The notes beneath the pieces were generated by a model that was not told the DNA's origin, ran no database searches, and saw only the letters and a list, made by a program, of their open reading frames with translations. Shown here piece by piece: positions 46,918 through 55,879 of a stretch of DNA of 64,000 bases. The DNA lies in assembly GCA_963807865.1 (NCBI GenBank), contig CAWEDK010000016.1, forward strand, positions 1 through 64,000, in the 5' to 3' direction. Numbering within the stretch: the first letter of the stretch is position 1; each line of letters starts with the position of its first letter. Origin of the DNA: VAZQ01 sp963807865. Lineage in GTDB: Bacteria; Pseudomonadota; Alphaproteobacteria; Rhizobiales; Xanthobacteraceae. Position numbers and translations under genes: made by a program.

Positions 46918-47936
46918 ATGCAGCGATTGAAGTTTTTTGGAGTGCTCGCGGGGACGGCCATGCTGGCGTTCGCGGCAAGCCCGGCGCTCGCGCAGACCGA
47001 CATGAAGTTTGCCCTGGACTGGAAGTTCGAGGGGCCGGCCGCTCCGTACTTCGTCGCCATCGACAAGGGCTACTACAAGGCCGAAGGCCTCAACGTCACC
47101 ATCGACTCCGGCCCCGGCTCGGTCGCCGGCATCGCCCGCGTCGCAGCCGGCACCTATCCGATCGGCTTCTTCGACATCAACTCGCTGGTCAAGTTCCAGG
47201 ACCAGAATCCGGACAAGAAGGTCCAGGCGATGCTGATGGTGTACGACAAGCCGCCGTTCGCGATCGCGAGCGTGGCCAAGACCGGCATCATCGAAGCCGA
47301 AGGACCTGGAAGGCAAGGTGCTCGGCGCGCCGCCGCCCGACGGCGCTTTCGCGCAGTGGAAGGCGTTCGTGCACGAGAACAAGATCGACGCCTCCAAGGT
47401 GAAGATCGAGGCTATCGGCTTCCCGGTGCGCGAGCCCATGCTCGCCGACGGCAAGGTCGACGCCATCACCGGCTTCTCGTTCTCGATGCACTACAACCTG
47501 CTGGCCAAGGGCCTGAAGCCCGCAGACATCAAGACGATGCTGATGGCCGACCACGGGCTCGTGCTCTACGGCAACGCCATCATGGTCAATCCGGACTACG
47601 CCAAGGCCAATCCCGAAGGTCGTCGCGGCGTTCGTGCGCGCCACCATCAAGGGCGTGCTCGACACCATCAAGGATCCGGATGCGGCGATCAAATCGGTGA
47701 TGAAGCGCAACGACACCGGCGACGAGAAGATCGAACTCGACCGGCTCAAGATGTCGCTGCGCGACAACTTCGTCACGCCCTGGGTCAAGGCCAACGGCTT
47801 CGGCGGCGTCGACATGGCGCGGCTGGCGAAGTCGATCGACCAGATCGCGCTGACCTACGACTTCAAGAACCGGCCGAAGGCGCAAGATATCTTCACCTCC
47901 CAGTATCTGCCGCCGGCGGCCGAACGGAAGCTGTGA
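46918..47936 (+). pseudogene. NitT/TauT-type ABC binding protein, two frame breaks
   Basis: A periplasmic binding protein of the NMT1/THI5-like family, partner of the ABC ATPase-permease that follows. The signal peptide (FFGVLAGTAMLAFAASPALAQ) starts at 46918, with GGGAG 8 bp upstream. Conserved parts are DWKFEGPAAPYFVAIDKGYYKAEGL, SGPGSVAGIARVAAGTYPIGF and, after an extra base near 47303, VLGAPPPDGAFAQWKAF, then DHGLVLYGNAIMVNPDYAK. A second extra base near 47618 is followed by FVRATIKGVLDTIKDP to the stop at 47936. The position downstream of uraD-uraH suggests a purine, allantoin or related ligand; thiamine-precursor-like ligands cannot be excluded. Confidence 0.82.
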
Positions 47937-47945
47937 CCGCTGCTC

Positions 47946-47979
47946 CCACCCTCTCCGCGCCCTGGCGAGGAGAGGGTGG
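47946..47979 (+). repeat. 11-bp hairpin of the CCCTCTCC repeat type
   Basis: A perfect stem CCACCCTCTCC (47946-47956) and GGAGAGGGTGG (47969-47979) with a 12-nt loop lies 10 bp after the binding-protein stop and before the ATPase gene. It resembles half of the dispersed repeat at 40856. In this position it could lower expression of the membrane components relative to the binding protein. Confidence 0.7.
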
Positions 47980-48106
47980 CGAGCGACTTTTGGCGCAAGC
48001 CGGGCGATGCAAGCTTTCGCCGTCCATCGCCTCGCCGCTCGCCCGCCTGGCCCGCAACGCTGACCGGCTCCTCTCCCCGCCTCACGGGGTGAAGGAAAAT
48101 GACAGC

Positions 48107-49669
48107 ATGACCACAGCTTCAGTCGACATCGACGACGTCACGCTGACCTACAAGGGCGCGTCCGGCGGCGTGCTGGCGCTGAAGGGCACGACGCTCAACG
48201 TGCGCCGCGGCGAGTTCGCCGCCGTGGTCGGCCCGTCGGGCTGCGGCAAGTCGTCGTTGATGAAGCTCGTCACCGGGCTCGTGCCGCCCGATTCCGGCGA
48301 CATCGTGATCTTCGGCGACAAGGTGCGCGGTCCGGTGAAGATCGCCGGCATGGCGTTCCAGAACCCCAACCTGCTGCCCTGGCGCAAGGTCATCGACAAC
48401 GTGCTGCTCCCGCTCGAGATCGTGCGGCCGCATCGCCAGCGTTTCCGCCAGCACAAGGAGGAGTATCGCGAACAGGCCACCGCGCTGCTCAAGACCGTCG
48501 GGCTCGACGGCTTCGGCGACCGCTTTCCTTGGGAACTGTCCGGCGGCATGCAGCAGCGCGTCTCGCTCTGCCGCGCGCTTATCCACGAACCCGCGCTGCT
48601 GATGCTCGACGAGCCGTTCGCCGCGCTCGACGCCTTCACGCGCGAGGAGTTGTGGTGCGTGCTGCGCGACCTCTGGCAGAAGCTCCACTTCACCGTGATC
48701 CTGGTCACCCACGACCTGCGCGAGGCGGCGTTCCTCGCGGACAACATCTACATGATGAGCTCCCGGCCCGGGCGCATCGTCATGACCAAGAACGTCGACT
48801 TCCCGCGCCCGCGCGACCTCGACATCTGCTACCAGCCGAAGTTCACCGACATCGTGCACGAACTGCGCGCCAAGATCGCCGAGGTGCGCCAGAGCATGAA
48901 TCAGCTCACATTGGAGAAGCTGTCGCCCTGGCTGTTCACCATCGGCCTGTTCGTGTTCTGGGAGGCGGTCTGCCGCATCTTCAACATCGACAAGTTCATC
49001 CTGCCGACGCCGTCGGAGACGTTCGCCGCCATGGTGCAGTATTGGCGGCCGCTGCTGCGACACTCGATCGTCACTTTGTGGACGACCATGGCGGGCTTCG
49101 CGCTCGCCGTCGCTTTCGGCGTCATGCTCGGGCTGATCGTCGGCTGGTCGCGCACCATCTATCGCGGCCTCTATCCGGTGATGATCGGCTTCAACTGCAT
49201 CCCCAAGGTCGCGGTGGTGCCGATCCTGATCATGTGGTTCGGCATCGGCGAAGTGCCGGCGATCCTGACCGCGTTCCTGATCTCGTTCTTCCCGATCGTC
49301 GTCAACGTCGCGACCGGGCTTGCCACCATGGAGCCGGAGCTCGAGGACGTGCTGCGCGCGCTCGGCGCGAGCAAGCTCGACATCATGCTCAAGGTCGGCA
49401 TCCCGCGCACCCAGCCCTACCTGTTCGGCTCGCTGAAGGTGGCGATCACGCTCGCCTTCGTCGGCACCGTGGTGTCTGAGACGGTCGGCGCCAATGCCGG
49501 GCTGGGCTACCAGATCGCGCTTGCCGGCTCGAATTTCCAGATGCCGCTGGTGTTCGCCGCCTTGCTGCTGCTGGCGGTCGAAGGCATCGCGATGTACGCG
49601 GTCTTCGCCTACATCGAAGTCTATTTCACCCGCTGGGCGTTCCGCTCGTCGATGAGCGCGGCGGCCTGA
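48107..49669 (+). CDS. ABC importer ATPase joined in frame to its permease
   Basis: One open frame of 520 residues holds both parts of a NitT/TauT-type importer. Residues 1-263 are the ATPase: Walker A GPSGCGKSS near 42, Q-loop FQNPNLLPW, signature LSGGMQQR near 145, Walker B LLMLDEP near 165, switch VTHD. From Met 264 (48896) begins a typical permease, MNQLTLEKLSPWLFTIGLF, with six helices and the EAA-type loop ATMEPELEDVLRALGASKLDI. Such genes are normally separate and overlap by ATGA; here no stop intervenes. Either this is a true fusion or a small indel before 48896 removed the stop. GAAGGA precedes ATG 48107. It serves the binding protein just upstream. Confidence 0.82.
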   Translation: MTTASVDIDDVTLTYKGASGGVLALKGTTLNVRRGEFAAVVGPSGCGKSSLMKLVTGLVPPDSGDIVIFGDKVRGPVKIAGMAFQNPNLLPWRKVIDNVLLPLEIVRPHRQRFRQHKEEYREQATALLKTVGLDGFGDRFPWELSGGMQQRVSLCRALIHEPALLMLDEPFAALDAFTREELWCVLRDLWQKLHFTVILVTHDLREAAFLADNIYMMSSRPGRIVMTKNVDFPRPRDLDICYQPKFTDIVHELRAKIAEVRQSMNQLTLEKLSPWLFTIGLFVFWEAVCRIFNIDKFILPTPSETFAAMVQYWRPLLRHSIVTLWTTMAGFALAVAFGVMLGLIVGWSRTIYRGLYPVMIGFNCIPKVAVVPILIMWFGIGEVPAILTAFLISFFPIVVNVATGLATMEPELEDVLRALGASKLDIMLKVGIPRTQPYLFGSLKVAITLAFVGTVVSETVGANAGLGYQIALAGSNFQMPLVFAALLLLAVEGIAMYAVFAYIEVYFTRWAFRSSMSAAA

Positions 49670-49675
49670 GCGGCA

Positions 49676-50203
49676 TCAGCGCCGGGTGATCGCAATCTTG
49701 ATCGTCTCGTCAGGCGTGATCGCCTGCCCGTCGGTTTCCAACCATGTGGGTGCCGACGCGAATTGGTCTCGCGACATTTCGAGCGCGACCAGTTGACGGC
49801 CGAGAATCGCGACCACCTCGATCGGCACCGCCACCAGGCGGGCACGCCAGGACGACCATCCGGCCAGCCATCCACCCTGCGTGACCACCAACTGGATCTT
49901 GCCGGCGGGAGTACGCACGACGCCACGCACATAGCCGATGGTCGCGTCGAAATAGTCCAGCACCGGCAGCCCGATCAGGTCGGCGACCATGATCGGCTGC
50001 GGATAACGGCTGTTCATGATTTCTTCGGGAGACGGCTGCTTCGTCTCGCCGCCCGCCGGATTTTGGCGTGAAGAGTCGCCGCTTGCCGCGACCGGAAGCC
50101 AAGCAGTCGGCACCGTTCTGCCGAGCTGACCGAATCCGGTCGCGTGCGACGCCGGCGGGGCAGCAAGCAAGCCAACGATCAACGCTGCCATATGCATTCG
50201 CAT
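49676..50203 (-). CDS. exported PRC-barrel domain protein
   Basis: A 175-residue protein with a signal peptide (MRMHMAALIVGLLAAPPASHA). A PRC-barrel-like fold occupies about 75-150: VADLIGLPVLDYFDATIGYVRGVV, PAGKIQLVVTQGG, VAVPIEVVAILGRQLVALEMS. Start 50203 has GGGAGG 5 bp upstream. PRC barrels in exported alphaproteobacterial proteins are of unknown function; the domain usually binds proteins or RNA. It is convergent with the ABC transporter and divergent from the cytochrome b gene. Confidence 0.8.
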   Translation of the reverse strand: MRMHMAALIVGLLAAPPASHATGFGQLGRTVPTAWLPVAASGDSSRQNPAGGETKQPSPEEIMNSRYPQPIMVADLIGLPVLDYFDATIGYVRGVVRTPAGKIQLVVTQGGWLAGWSSWRARLVAVPIEVVAILGRQLVALEMSRDQFASAPTWLETDGQAITPDETIKIAITRR

Positions 50204-50368
50204 TGCCGCCTCCCGCACTGTCGGATCGCCGGATTTTAACCCTGCGCCGCTCACGCCGGCTTCAACAAGTTCACACGATAATGTGTTGTCTGCGATGATT
50301 GTGGCTCACGGGCCTGATCCCCTATCGTTCGCGCGCAAACACCCCTGTCCGCAACGAAGAGGGCTTCA

Positions 50369-51097
50369 ATGTCCGTCTCGTCACCCGCCGCAGGCAATGC
50401 GCGGCTGAGCGGCTCGGCTCCCCGCAGCGACGAAAGACCTCGCCTGCACCCGCTGGCGATCCGCATCATGCATTGGACCAACGCAATAGCCATGTTGATC
50501 ATGATCGGGAGCGGCTGGAAAATCTACCAGGACGAGGTGATTTTCGGATGGCTGCATTTTCCGGATTGGATGACCATCGGCGGCGAAGCGCAGGGCGCGT
50601 TGCAGTGGCATTTCTTCGGGATGTGGATTCTGACGCTCAACGGGCTCGCCTACATCGTATATGGACTGGCGACGGGCCGATTCCGCCGCATGCTGTTTCC
50701 GATATCGCCGCGTGCGCTGCTGGCCGACATCGGTGACGCACTGCGGTTCCGCCTGCAGCACGACGATCTGACCCGCTACAACACCGTCCAGCGCGTGCTC
50801 TATGTCGGCATCATCCTGGTCGGCATCGTTCAGGTTCTCTCCGGGCTGGTCATCTGGAAACCGGTTCAGTTTTCCGAACTGGCAGCGCTATTTGGCAGCT
50901 TCCAGACCGCGCGCCTGATCCATTTTCTTTGCATGGCGGCGATCGTCCTGTTCCTGCTCGTACATATCGCGTTGGCCCTGCTCGTGCCCCGAACCCTCAT
51001 CGGCATGCTGACCGGCGGTCCAGCGCTGAAGGCGGTCGATGACCCTGCGCCTCAGTTTGAGAAGGATGCCACCGCCTCAACCAAGACCGCCCACTGA
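50369..51097 (+). CDS. cytochrome b/b6-type membrane subunit
   Basis: A 242-residue integral membrane cytochrome b of the cytochrome_b_N/b561-like type. Haem-ligand His residues lie in IRIMHWTNAIAMLI, ALQWHFFGMWIL, and RLIHFLCMAAIVLFLLVHIAL. Four main hydrophobic helices are spaced at about 32-50, 82-102, 142-165 and 183-210. The gene ends 11 bp before a molybdopterin oxidoreductase gene, so it should link that periplasmic enzyme to the quinone pool, as YedZ/MsrQ does for MsrP, although it is not of the YedZ family. Confidence 0.85.
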   Translation: MSVSSPAAGNARLSGSAPRSDERPRLHPLAIRIMHWTNAIAMLIMIGSGWKIYQDEVIFGWLHFPDWMTIGGEAQGALQWHFFGMWILTLNGLAYIVYGLATGRFRRMLFPISPRALLADIGDALRFRLQHDDLTRYNTVQRVLYVGIILVGIVQVLSGLVIWKPVQFSELAALFGSFQTARLIHFLCMAAIVLFLLVHIALALLVPRTLIGMLTGGPALKAVDDPAPQFEKDATASTKTAH

Positions 51098-51108
51098 CGG
51101 AGAGCGTC

Positions 51109-51900
51109 ATGTCGATCCGAACGCCCTCGCCCTCGATCTTCCGGCCCAAGCGGCGCATCGACCAGCGCGTGCTCGACGATAGCAAGAAGCTTATTGCCGA
51201 GATCGACCGCCGCAAGGTGCTGCGCGGCGCCGTCAGCCTTGGCGCGCTGACCATGCTGACCGGGTGCGATGTCACCAATCAGGATGCCGTTCAGCGTGCG
51301 CTGCTCGGTGTCTCGAGCTGGAACGACGTGGTGCAGCAGTTTCTGTTCCGGCCCAATCACCTGGCTCCAACCTTTCCCGAGTCGCAGGTCGTCAAGCCGC
51401 CGCGTTTCAACGCCTATTACGGTATCGAGGACGTGAAGCCGGTCAATGGTGCAAGCTGGAAGCTCGAACTGGCCGGCCGCATCCGCGACAAGCAGCCGTG
51501 GACGGCTGAGCAGATTCGCGCCTTGCCCGAGCAGGAGATCATCGTCCGGCACATCTGCGTCGAGGGCTGGGACTACATCGGCCAGTGGTCGGGCGTGAAC
51601 CTGCGGCACTTCCTGGAGCGGATCGGCGCCGACCTCAAGGCCAGGTACATCGCGTTCAAGTGCGCCGACGACTACACCGAAAGCCTTGACATGGCGACTG
51701 CGCTGCACCCGCAGACCATGCTTGCGACCAAGTACGCGCGTGAACCGATCAGCGACCCGTTTGGATTCCCGTTGCGGCTGCGCACCTCGACCAAGCTCGG
51801 CTTCAAGAACGCGAAATGGATTACCGCCCTCGAAGTGACGAACGACTATCCCAGCAGTTATTGGGCGGATCGCGGCTTCAACTGGTTCGCCGGCATCTAA
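51109..51900 (+). CDS. Tat-exported lipoprotein molybdopterin oxidoreductase (sulfite-oxidase fold)
   Basis: A 263-residue enzyme with one oxidoreductase molybdopterin-binding domain. The leader has a twin-arginine (DRRKVLRGAVSLG) followed by a lipobox LTGC (C53), so the mature enzyme is probably a periplasmic lipoprotein. The molybdenum-ligand Cys is in RHICVEGWDYIGQWSG (C150). Later motifs FKCADDYTESLDMATAL and LRTSTKLGFKNAKWI complete the fold; the dimerisation domain is absent, as in MsrP/YedY. Its electron partner is the cytochrome b gene 11 bp upstream. Substrate unknown: protein methionine sulfoxide, another S- or N-oxide, or sulfite are options. Confidence 0.85.
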   Translation: MSIRTPSPSIFRPKRRIDQRVLDDSKKLIAEIDRRKVLRGAVSLGALTMLTGCDVTNQDAVQRALLGVSSWNDVVQQFLFRPNHLAPTFPESQVVKPPRFNAYYGIEDVKPVNGASWKLELAGRIRDKQPWTAEQIRALPEQEIIVRHICVEGWDYIGQWSGVNLRHFLERIGADLKARYIAFKCADDYTESLDMATALHPQTMLATKYAREPISDPFGFPLRLRTSTKLGFKNAKWITALEVTNDYPSSYWADRGFNWFAGI

Positions 51901-51907
51901 AAGGTTG

Positions 51908-53911
51908 CTAGGGAGACGGCAGGGATTTGCGCCGGTAAATCCGCCACTCCCCATCCTTGCCGTCGACCATCTCAAAAAACGGGCTCGACGCGAACGGGTC
52001 TTTCGCCCAGGCTCCGTCCTCCGCAGCCACGACGGCGAGCGTGCAGTCATACAGGCTGGCAAGCGCACGAACGTCGTCCGCCATGCCTTCGCCGGCGAAA
52101 ACGCGGATGAACTGTTTGTCGATTTCCGCCCGGCGCGTGCGCGGCAAGGCCGCGAACGCCAGCACCAACTGGTCGCCGGCAAAGCACGAGCGGCGGTTCG
52201 CCAGCAGCGCCCAGGAGATGTTTCCGGGCCAGGGGGTCATGCGGGAGAGGAACAGCGGGTTGTTGGCGACCCGCGCGTCGGGAGCGGAATGCCGGCGCAC
52301 CGCCGCCCACAATTCTGGAGTTCTGGCGAACACCCTCCCCTGAGGACTGGGGGCGCCGGTCGCGTTCTCCCGCAACTGGCTGACCGTCTCGAAGAGGCCG
52401 AGCGCCACCAGCGAAAGCGCGAACGCGACCGGAACAAAAGCGCGCTCGGTGATCCAGCGCGACAAGGCCACCGCCGAAACGATCGTCAGCACCATCATGC
52501 CCGGAATGGCCGCCCGCCAGCCCAGGTCGTTGTAACCAACTCGGCTTACGAACAGCCAGGAGACCATCAGGCTTGCCAACGCGAGCGTCGCCAGCACGAG
52601 TGTCGCCTGCCGACGCTCGACATCGAGACGGGAAGAGCTCAGCAGGATCGCCAGCGCGGCCACGCCGATTGGGTAGATCGCCGGAAATTCGACCGGTAGA
52701 AACACGAGCCAATAGGCCGGCAGGTCGAGAAGCCGCCGCCATCCGTCCGGCAGGAATTCGCCGAGGACCGGCGTCGGCTGCAGTGCGATCGGGGCGCCGG
52801 CGTTTCGAGCGGCGGTGGCGACCACCTGATCGAGCACAAACGGAGCCGCTAGGCAGGCCGCGAGTCCGGCCGCCAGTGCCAAGCTCGCAGTAAAAGCCAG
52901 ACGGCGTCGCGGTTCGGTTGTCGCCAGCAGCACCATCGCCGCCGCCAGCGCCGCCGCCAAAAAGGTGACGCCGCCGACCCAGGTCGAGCTTTCAAAGCCC
53001 GCGGCAACCACCAGGCCCAGCGTCACCACCAGCCACCGCGAGCCCTGCTGGGCGAGCCGGCTCATCAGCCAGATCGCAAGCACGACGCACGACGCCGAGA
53101 TCAGGTGCTGCGGCGCCCAGCTCGCGTGCCCAAGCCAGGCGCCGAAGCCGCTCGCCGGCTGAATCACATCATGCAAAGACCGAGATGGGACCAGTAGTGC
53201 AAGCAAGCTCCGCAACGACGCCGCGGCGGCCAGCGGCAGAATCCAGAAGGCGGCCGCGGCCCGTCCGGCGATCCAGGCTGCAAGCCCCATCATGAGCATG
53301 AGCGACGCGAACGCCGCGAACCAGGTCATGGCGGCGTCGGCCTCCCAGCCGCTGAGGCCGGTCAGCAGCGCCAGCACCGCCGCGCTGAAATGAAACAGGT
53401 AGTAGTAGACGAGCCGCGTGGGCTCGCCGGCTTCGCCGAAGAACGGGTTGCCGGGCGGCAGCCCGAGCCGTGTCATTTCGTCGACGATGGCGATCTTCGA
53501 ATGATCGAAGATCGCCGGTGCGAGCAGCACGCTGTCGCCGGAGAATTTCGGCAGGATGGCCATCGCGGGCCCGATCGCCAGCACTGCCGCGCCGAGCCAC
53601 GCCCACGGCGACAGCGCGACTTCCGGGTGAGCGCCGCCGTTTTCACGCCGAACAGCGGCCGGCATTTGCCAGATCGCCACAAGGCTGCCCGCAAGCGCAA
53701 GCGCGATGAGCAGACGGACGTTCGTGGCCGAAAATCCGATCAAGGTGAAAACCGGCAGCGCCACCACGTTGCACACCGCCCAGCCCGCCAGCGGCGCCAG
53801 CGGCCAAGCCAGCGCGAGCGGCACGATGCGCCGCGTGACCGCGAGGCCCAAGCAAGACCAGACCGCCGCCGCGACGATCGCGCCGAACACTACGTTGAGC
53901 GTCGATGCCAT
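51908..53911 (-). CDS. large polytopic membrane protein, glycosyltransferase-C-like
   Basis: A 667-residue integral membrane protein with about 13-15 hydrophobic helices from residue 5 to 520 and a soluble C-terminal region of about 140 residues. It has a loop LPKFSGDSVLLAPAIFDHSKIAIVDEMTRLGLPPGNPFF between the early helices, and a soluble part with ARTPELWAAVRRHSAPDARVANNPLF. This layout is that of GT-C type or DUF2298-type membrane glycosyltransferases, where an Asp in the first large loop is catalytic. No family is certain. It is co-directional with GT2, radical-SAM and DUF2064-type genes, so it may accept a lipid-linked sugar made by the GT2. Confidence 0.75.
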   Translation of the reverse strand: MASTLNVVFGAIVAAAVWSCLGLAVTRRIVPLALAWPLAPLAGWAVCNVVALPVFTLIGFSATNVRLLIALALAGSLVAIWQMPAAVRRENGGAHPEVALSPWAWLGAAVLAIGPAMAILPKFSGDSVLLAPAIFDHSKIAIVDEMTRLGLPPGNPFFGEAGEPTRLVYYYLFHFSAAVLALLTGLSGWEADAAMTWFAAFASLMLMMGLAAWIAGRAAAAFWILPLAAAASLRSLLALLVPSRSLHDVIQPASGFGAWLGHASWAPQHLISASCVVLAIWLMSRLAQQGSRWLVVTLGLVVAAGFESSTWVGGVTFLAAALAAAMVLLATTEPRRRLAFTASLALAAGLAACLAAPFVLDQVVATAARNAGAPIALQPTPVLGEFLPDGWRRLLDLPAYWLVFLPVEFPAIYPIGVAALAILLSSSRLDVERRQATLVLATLALASLMVSWLFVSRVGYNDLGWRAAIPGMMVLTIVSAVALSRWITERAFVPVAFALSLVALGLFETVSQLRENATGAPSPQGRVFARTPELWAAVRRHSAPDARVANNPLFLSRMTPWPGNISWALLANRRSCFAGDQLVLAFAALPRTRRAEIDKQFIRVFAGEGMADDVRALASLYDCTLAVVAAEDGAWAKDPFASSPFFEMVDGKDGEWRIYRRKSLPSP

Positions 53912-53981
53912 GAGGAAAATCGCGCCGCTGCCGCTCCTCGCCGCTGGCGCGAGCCCCGAGACGACGAGAGCGAAGCTCCCG

Positions 53982-54741
53982 TCAGCGCGAGCCTACCCGT
54001 GCCGGCGCCGGTTGTGCCCAAACCCGGACGAAGGTGCTGATGATGCGCGTTCCGGCGCGAATTGTCCCGCCCAGACTGCCGGCCACCTTCGAGTGCCCTC
54101 CGGTCCGGCAATGGTACGGAACGGGAATTTCAAGAATGCGCAAGCCCGCGCGGGCCGCGCGCATCTGCATCTCGATGTTCCAGCCATAGGTCAGTTCCTG
54201 CATGCCGAGCGTCAGCAGCGTGTCGCGCGGGATGGCACGGAACGCACACATGTCGGTATAGCGTACGCCGTAAAGCATTCGCATGCCGTATCCGGCCATC
54301 ATGCCGGCGGCGATCTGATGCCACGCGATGCTGCCGGCCTCGCGTTCGCCGCGCGCACGCGAGCCGATCACGAAATCGAATGCGCCCGAGCGGATCGGCG
54401 CGACCAGAGCAGCGATACTGCCGGGATCGTCGGCACCGTCGCCGTCCATGAACACCATGATGTCGCCCGCAGCGGCGGCCTGTGTTGCGGTGAGGCAGGC
54501 ACGGCCATAGCCCGGCCCGGCATCGATCACGTCCGCCCCGGCGGCGCTCGCGCGCGCCCCTGGTGTCGTCCCGGCTGCCGCCGTCCGCAACGATCACCCG
54601 GCTCACCACGTCGGGCGGGATGGCGCGCACAACATCGCCGATGGAGGCTTCCTCGTTCAACGTCGGGATCGCCACGACGACCCGGGCGCTGGCGGGCCCA
54701 CGGTCCATCTCGATCTCGATGCGCCGCTCTCCTTCACGCAT
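53982..54741 (-). pseudogene. GT2 glycosyltransferase (DPM1/polyprenyl-phosphate type), one frame break
   Basis: A family 2 glycosyltransferase of about 250 residues. The nucleotide-sugar fold begins RVVVAIPTLNEEASIGDVVRAI and VIVADGGSRDDT; one extra base near 54560 changes the frame, after which GPGYGRACLTATQAAAAGDIMVFMDGDGADDPG (the metal DxD region), IGSRARGEREAGS, MCAFRAIPRDTL and YHCRTGGHSKVAGSLGGTI follow. The sequence matches dolichyl/undecaprenyl-phosphate mannosyl- or glucosyltransferases without a membrane tail. ATG 54741 lies directly after the stop (54745) of the radical-SAM gene, so they are coupled. Confidence 0.82.
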
Positions 54742-54744
54742 CGT

Positions 54745-55815
54745 TCAGAGGCTCCACCGCAATCCGCAACTTGCGCACGCCGGCGGCGGCGCATCGGACA
54801 ACAGGCCTTGCCGGAACGAGCGATAGGCCGCGCCGTTCCAGATCTCGCTCAAGGTCTGCTGTGTCGCATCGCCCAGCGTATAGTTCTCGTAGCCGCGTTG
54901 CGAGAACGGCGCGATGCAGCACGGCAGCGCCCGCCCATTGGCGGTGAAATACATCACCGTCCAGGGCCGCCGGCACATCGACCACGGCGAGCTGTCATCG
55001 CCGCGCTTGAGGCTCATGCCGGGCTCCGATGCTGCGCCTGAGGCACTGAATGTCATGCTCAGCGACTCCGCCAGCGCGGCTGCTTCCTCGATCAGCCGCG
55101 ATTCGTCGGTGTCGAGCTGCTCATAGAGCGCCTGATCCGGCCGCGCCAGCCCGATGGCATCATTCTCGAAGAACACCAGCCGCTGCAGGTAGACTTCCTT
55201 GACGCCGATCTCGGCCGCGACCTTCACGAAGGCCGGCAATTCCTCGATCGTTTCTTTCAGGCCGGTGAGCCAAGCCGACACCCGCGGCCGATCGCTGCCC
55301 TCGCGCTCCTGCAGGTTGCGGAAGGCGCGGACGTTGCGGAGGATGCGGTTGAAATAGTCCTTGCCGCGCACCGCAAGATACGACTGTGCATTGGCGGCAT
55401 CGAGCGACACGCGCAGCTCGTCCAGGCCGGCGGCGATCAGGGCGCGGCCATTCTTGTCATTGAGAACCGTGCCGTTGGTGTTGAACAGCACGTAGGTGCC
55501 GCGATCCTTCAGGTAGCGGACCATCCTGGGCAGGTTCTTCACCAGCATCGGCTCGCCGACGCCGTGCAGCACCGCGCGCGCGATGTTCGGGACCTGATCG
55601 ACGATCCGGGTGAACAGCTCCCAGCTCATGTCGGCCGGCGGTTCGAGCTCCTCGTAGGTGCGCGGACAGGTCGTGCACAGCAGGTTGCAGCGGTTGGTGG
55701 TCTCCAGATAGAGGCACACCGGCTTGGCTTCGGCCGCATCGCTGCGCTTCTGGCTGGCGCTCTCATGGTAGCGGCGTGGGTCCACCTTCGGCGGAACCTC
55801 GGTCAGCGCATCCAT
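54745..55815 (-). CDS. radical SAM/SPASM-domain protein
   Basis: A 356-residue radical S-adenosylmethionine enzyme. The 4Fe-4S site CNLLCTTC matches CxxxCxxC (residues about 43-50); GVGEPML is the glycine-rich SAM strand and FNTNGTVL a barrel strand. The C-terminal SPASM domain, binding auxiliary clusters, has the Cys of MCRRPW, PCCIAPF and CASCGL. SPASM enzymes modify peptides, proteins or small molecules; no precursor peptide gene is evident. It is flanked by a GT2 and a DUF2064-type transferase on the same strand. Substrate unknown. Length is normal. Confidence 0.87.
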   Translation of the reverse strand: MDALTEVPPKVDPRRYHESASQKRSDAAEAKPVCLYLETTNRCNLLCTTCPRTYEELEPPADMSWELFTRIVDQVPNIARAVLHGVGEPMLVKNLPRMVRYLKDRGTYVLFNTNGTVLNDKNGRALIAAGLDELRVSLDAANAQSYLAVRGKDYFNRILRNVRAFRNLQEREGSDRPRVSAWLTGLKETIEELPAFVKVAAEIGVKEVYLQRLVFFENDAIGLARPDQALYEQLDTDESRLIEEAAALAESLSMTFSASGAASEPGMSLKRGDDSSPWSMCRRPWTVMYFTANGRALPCCIAPFSQRGYENYTLGDATQQTLSEIWNGAAYRSFRQGLLSDAPPPACASCGLRWSL

Positions 55816-55879
55816 CGCGTCTCCTTACCTGTGCCGTCGGACTGTTGGTCACTCGGCAGCGCTCACAGGATGGATCAGT

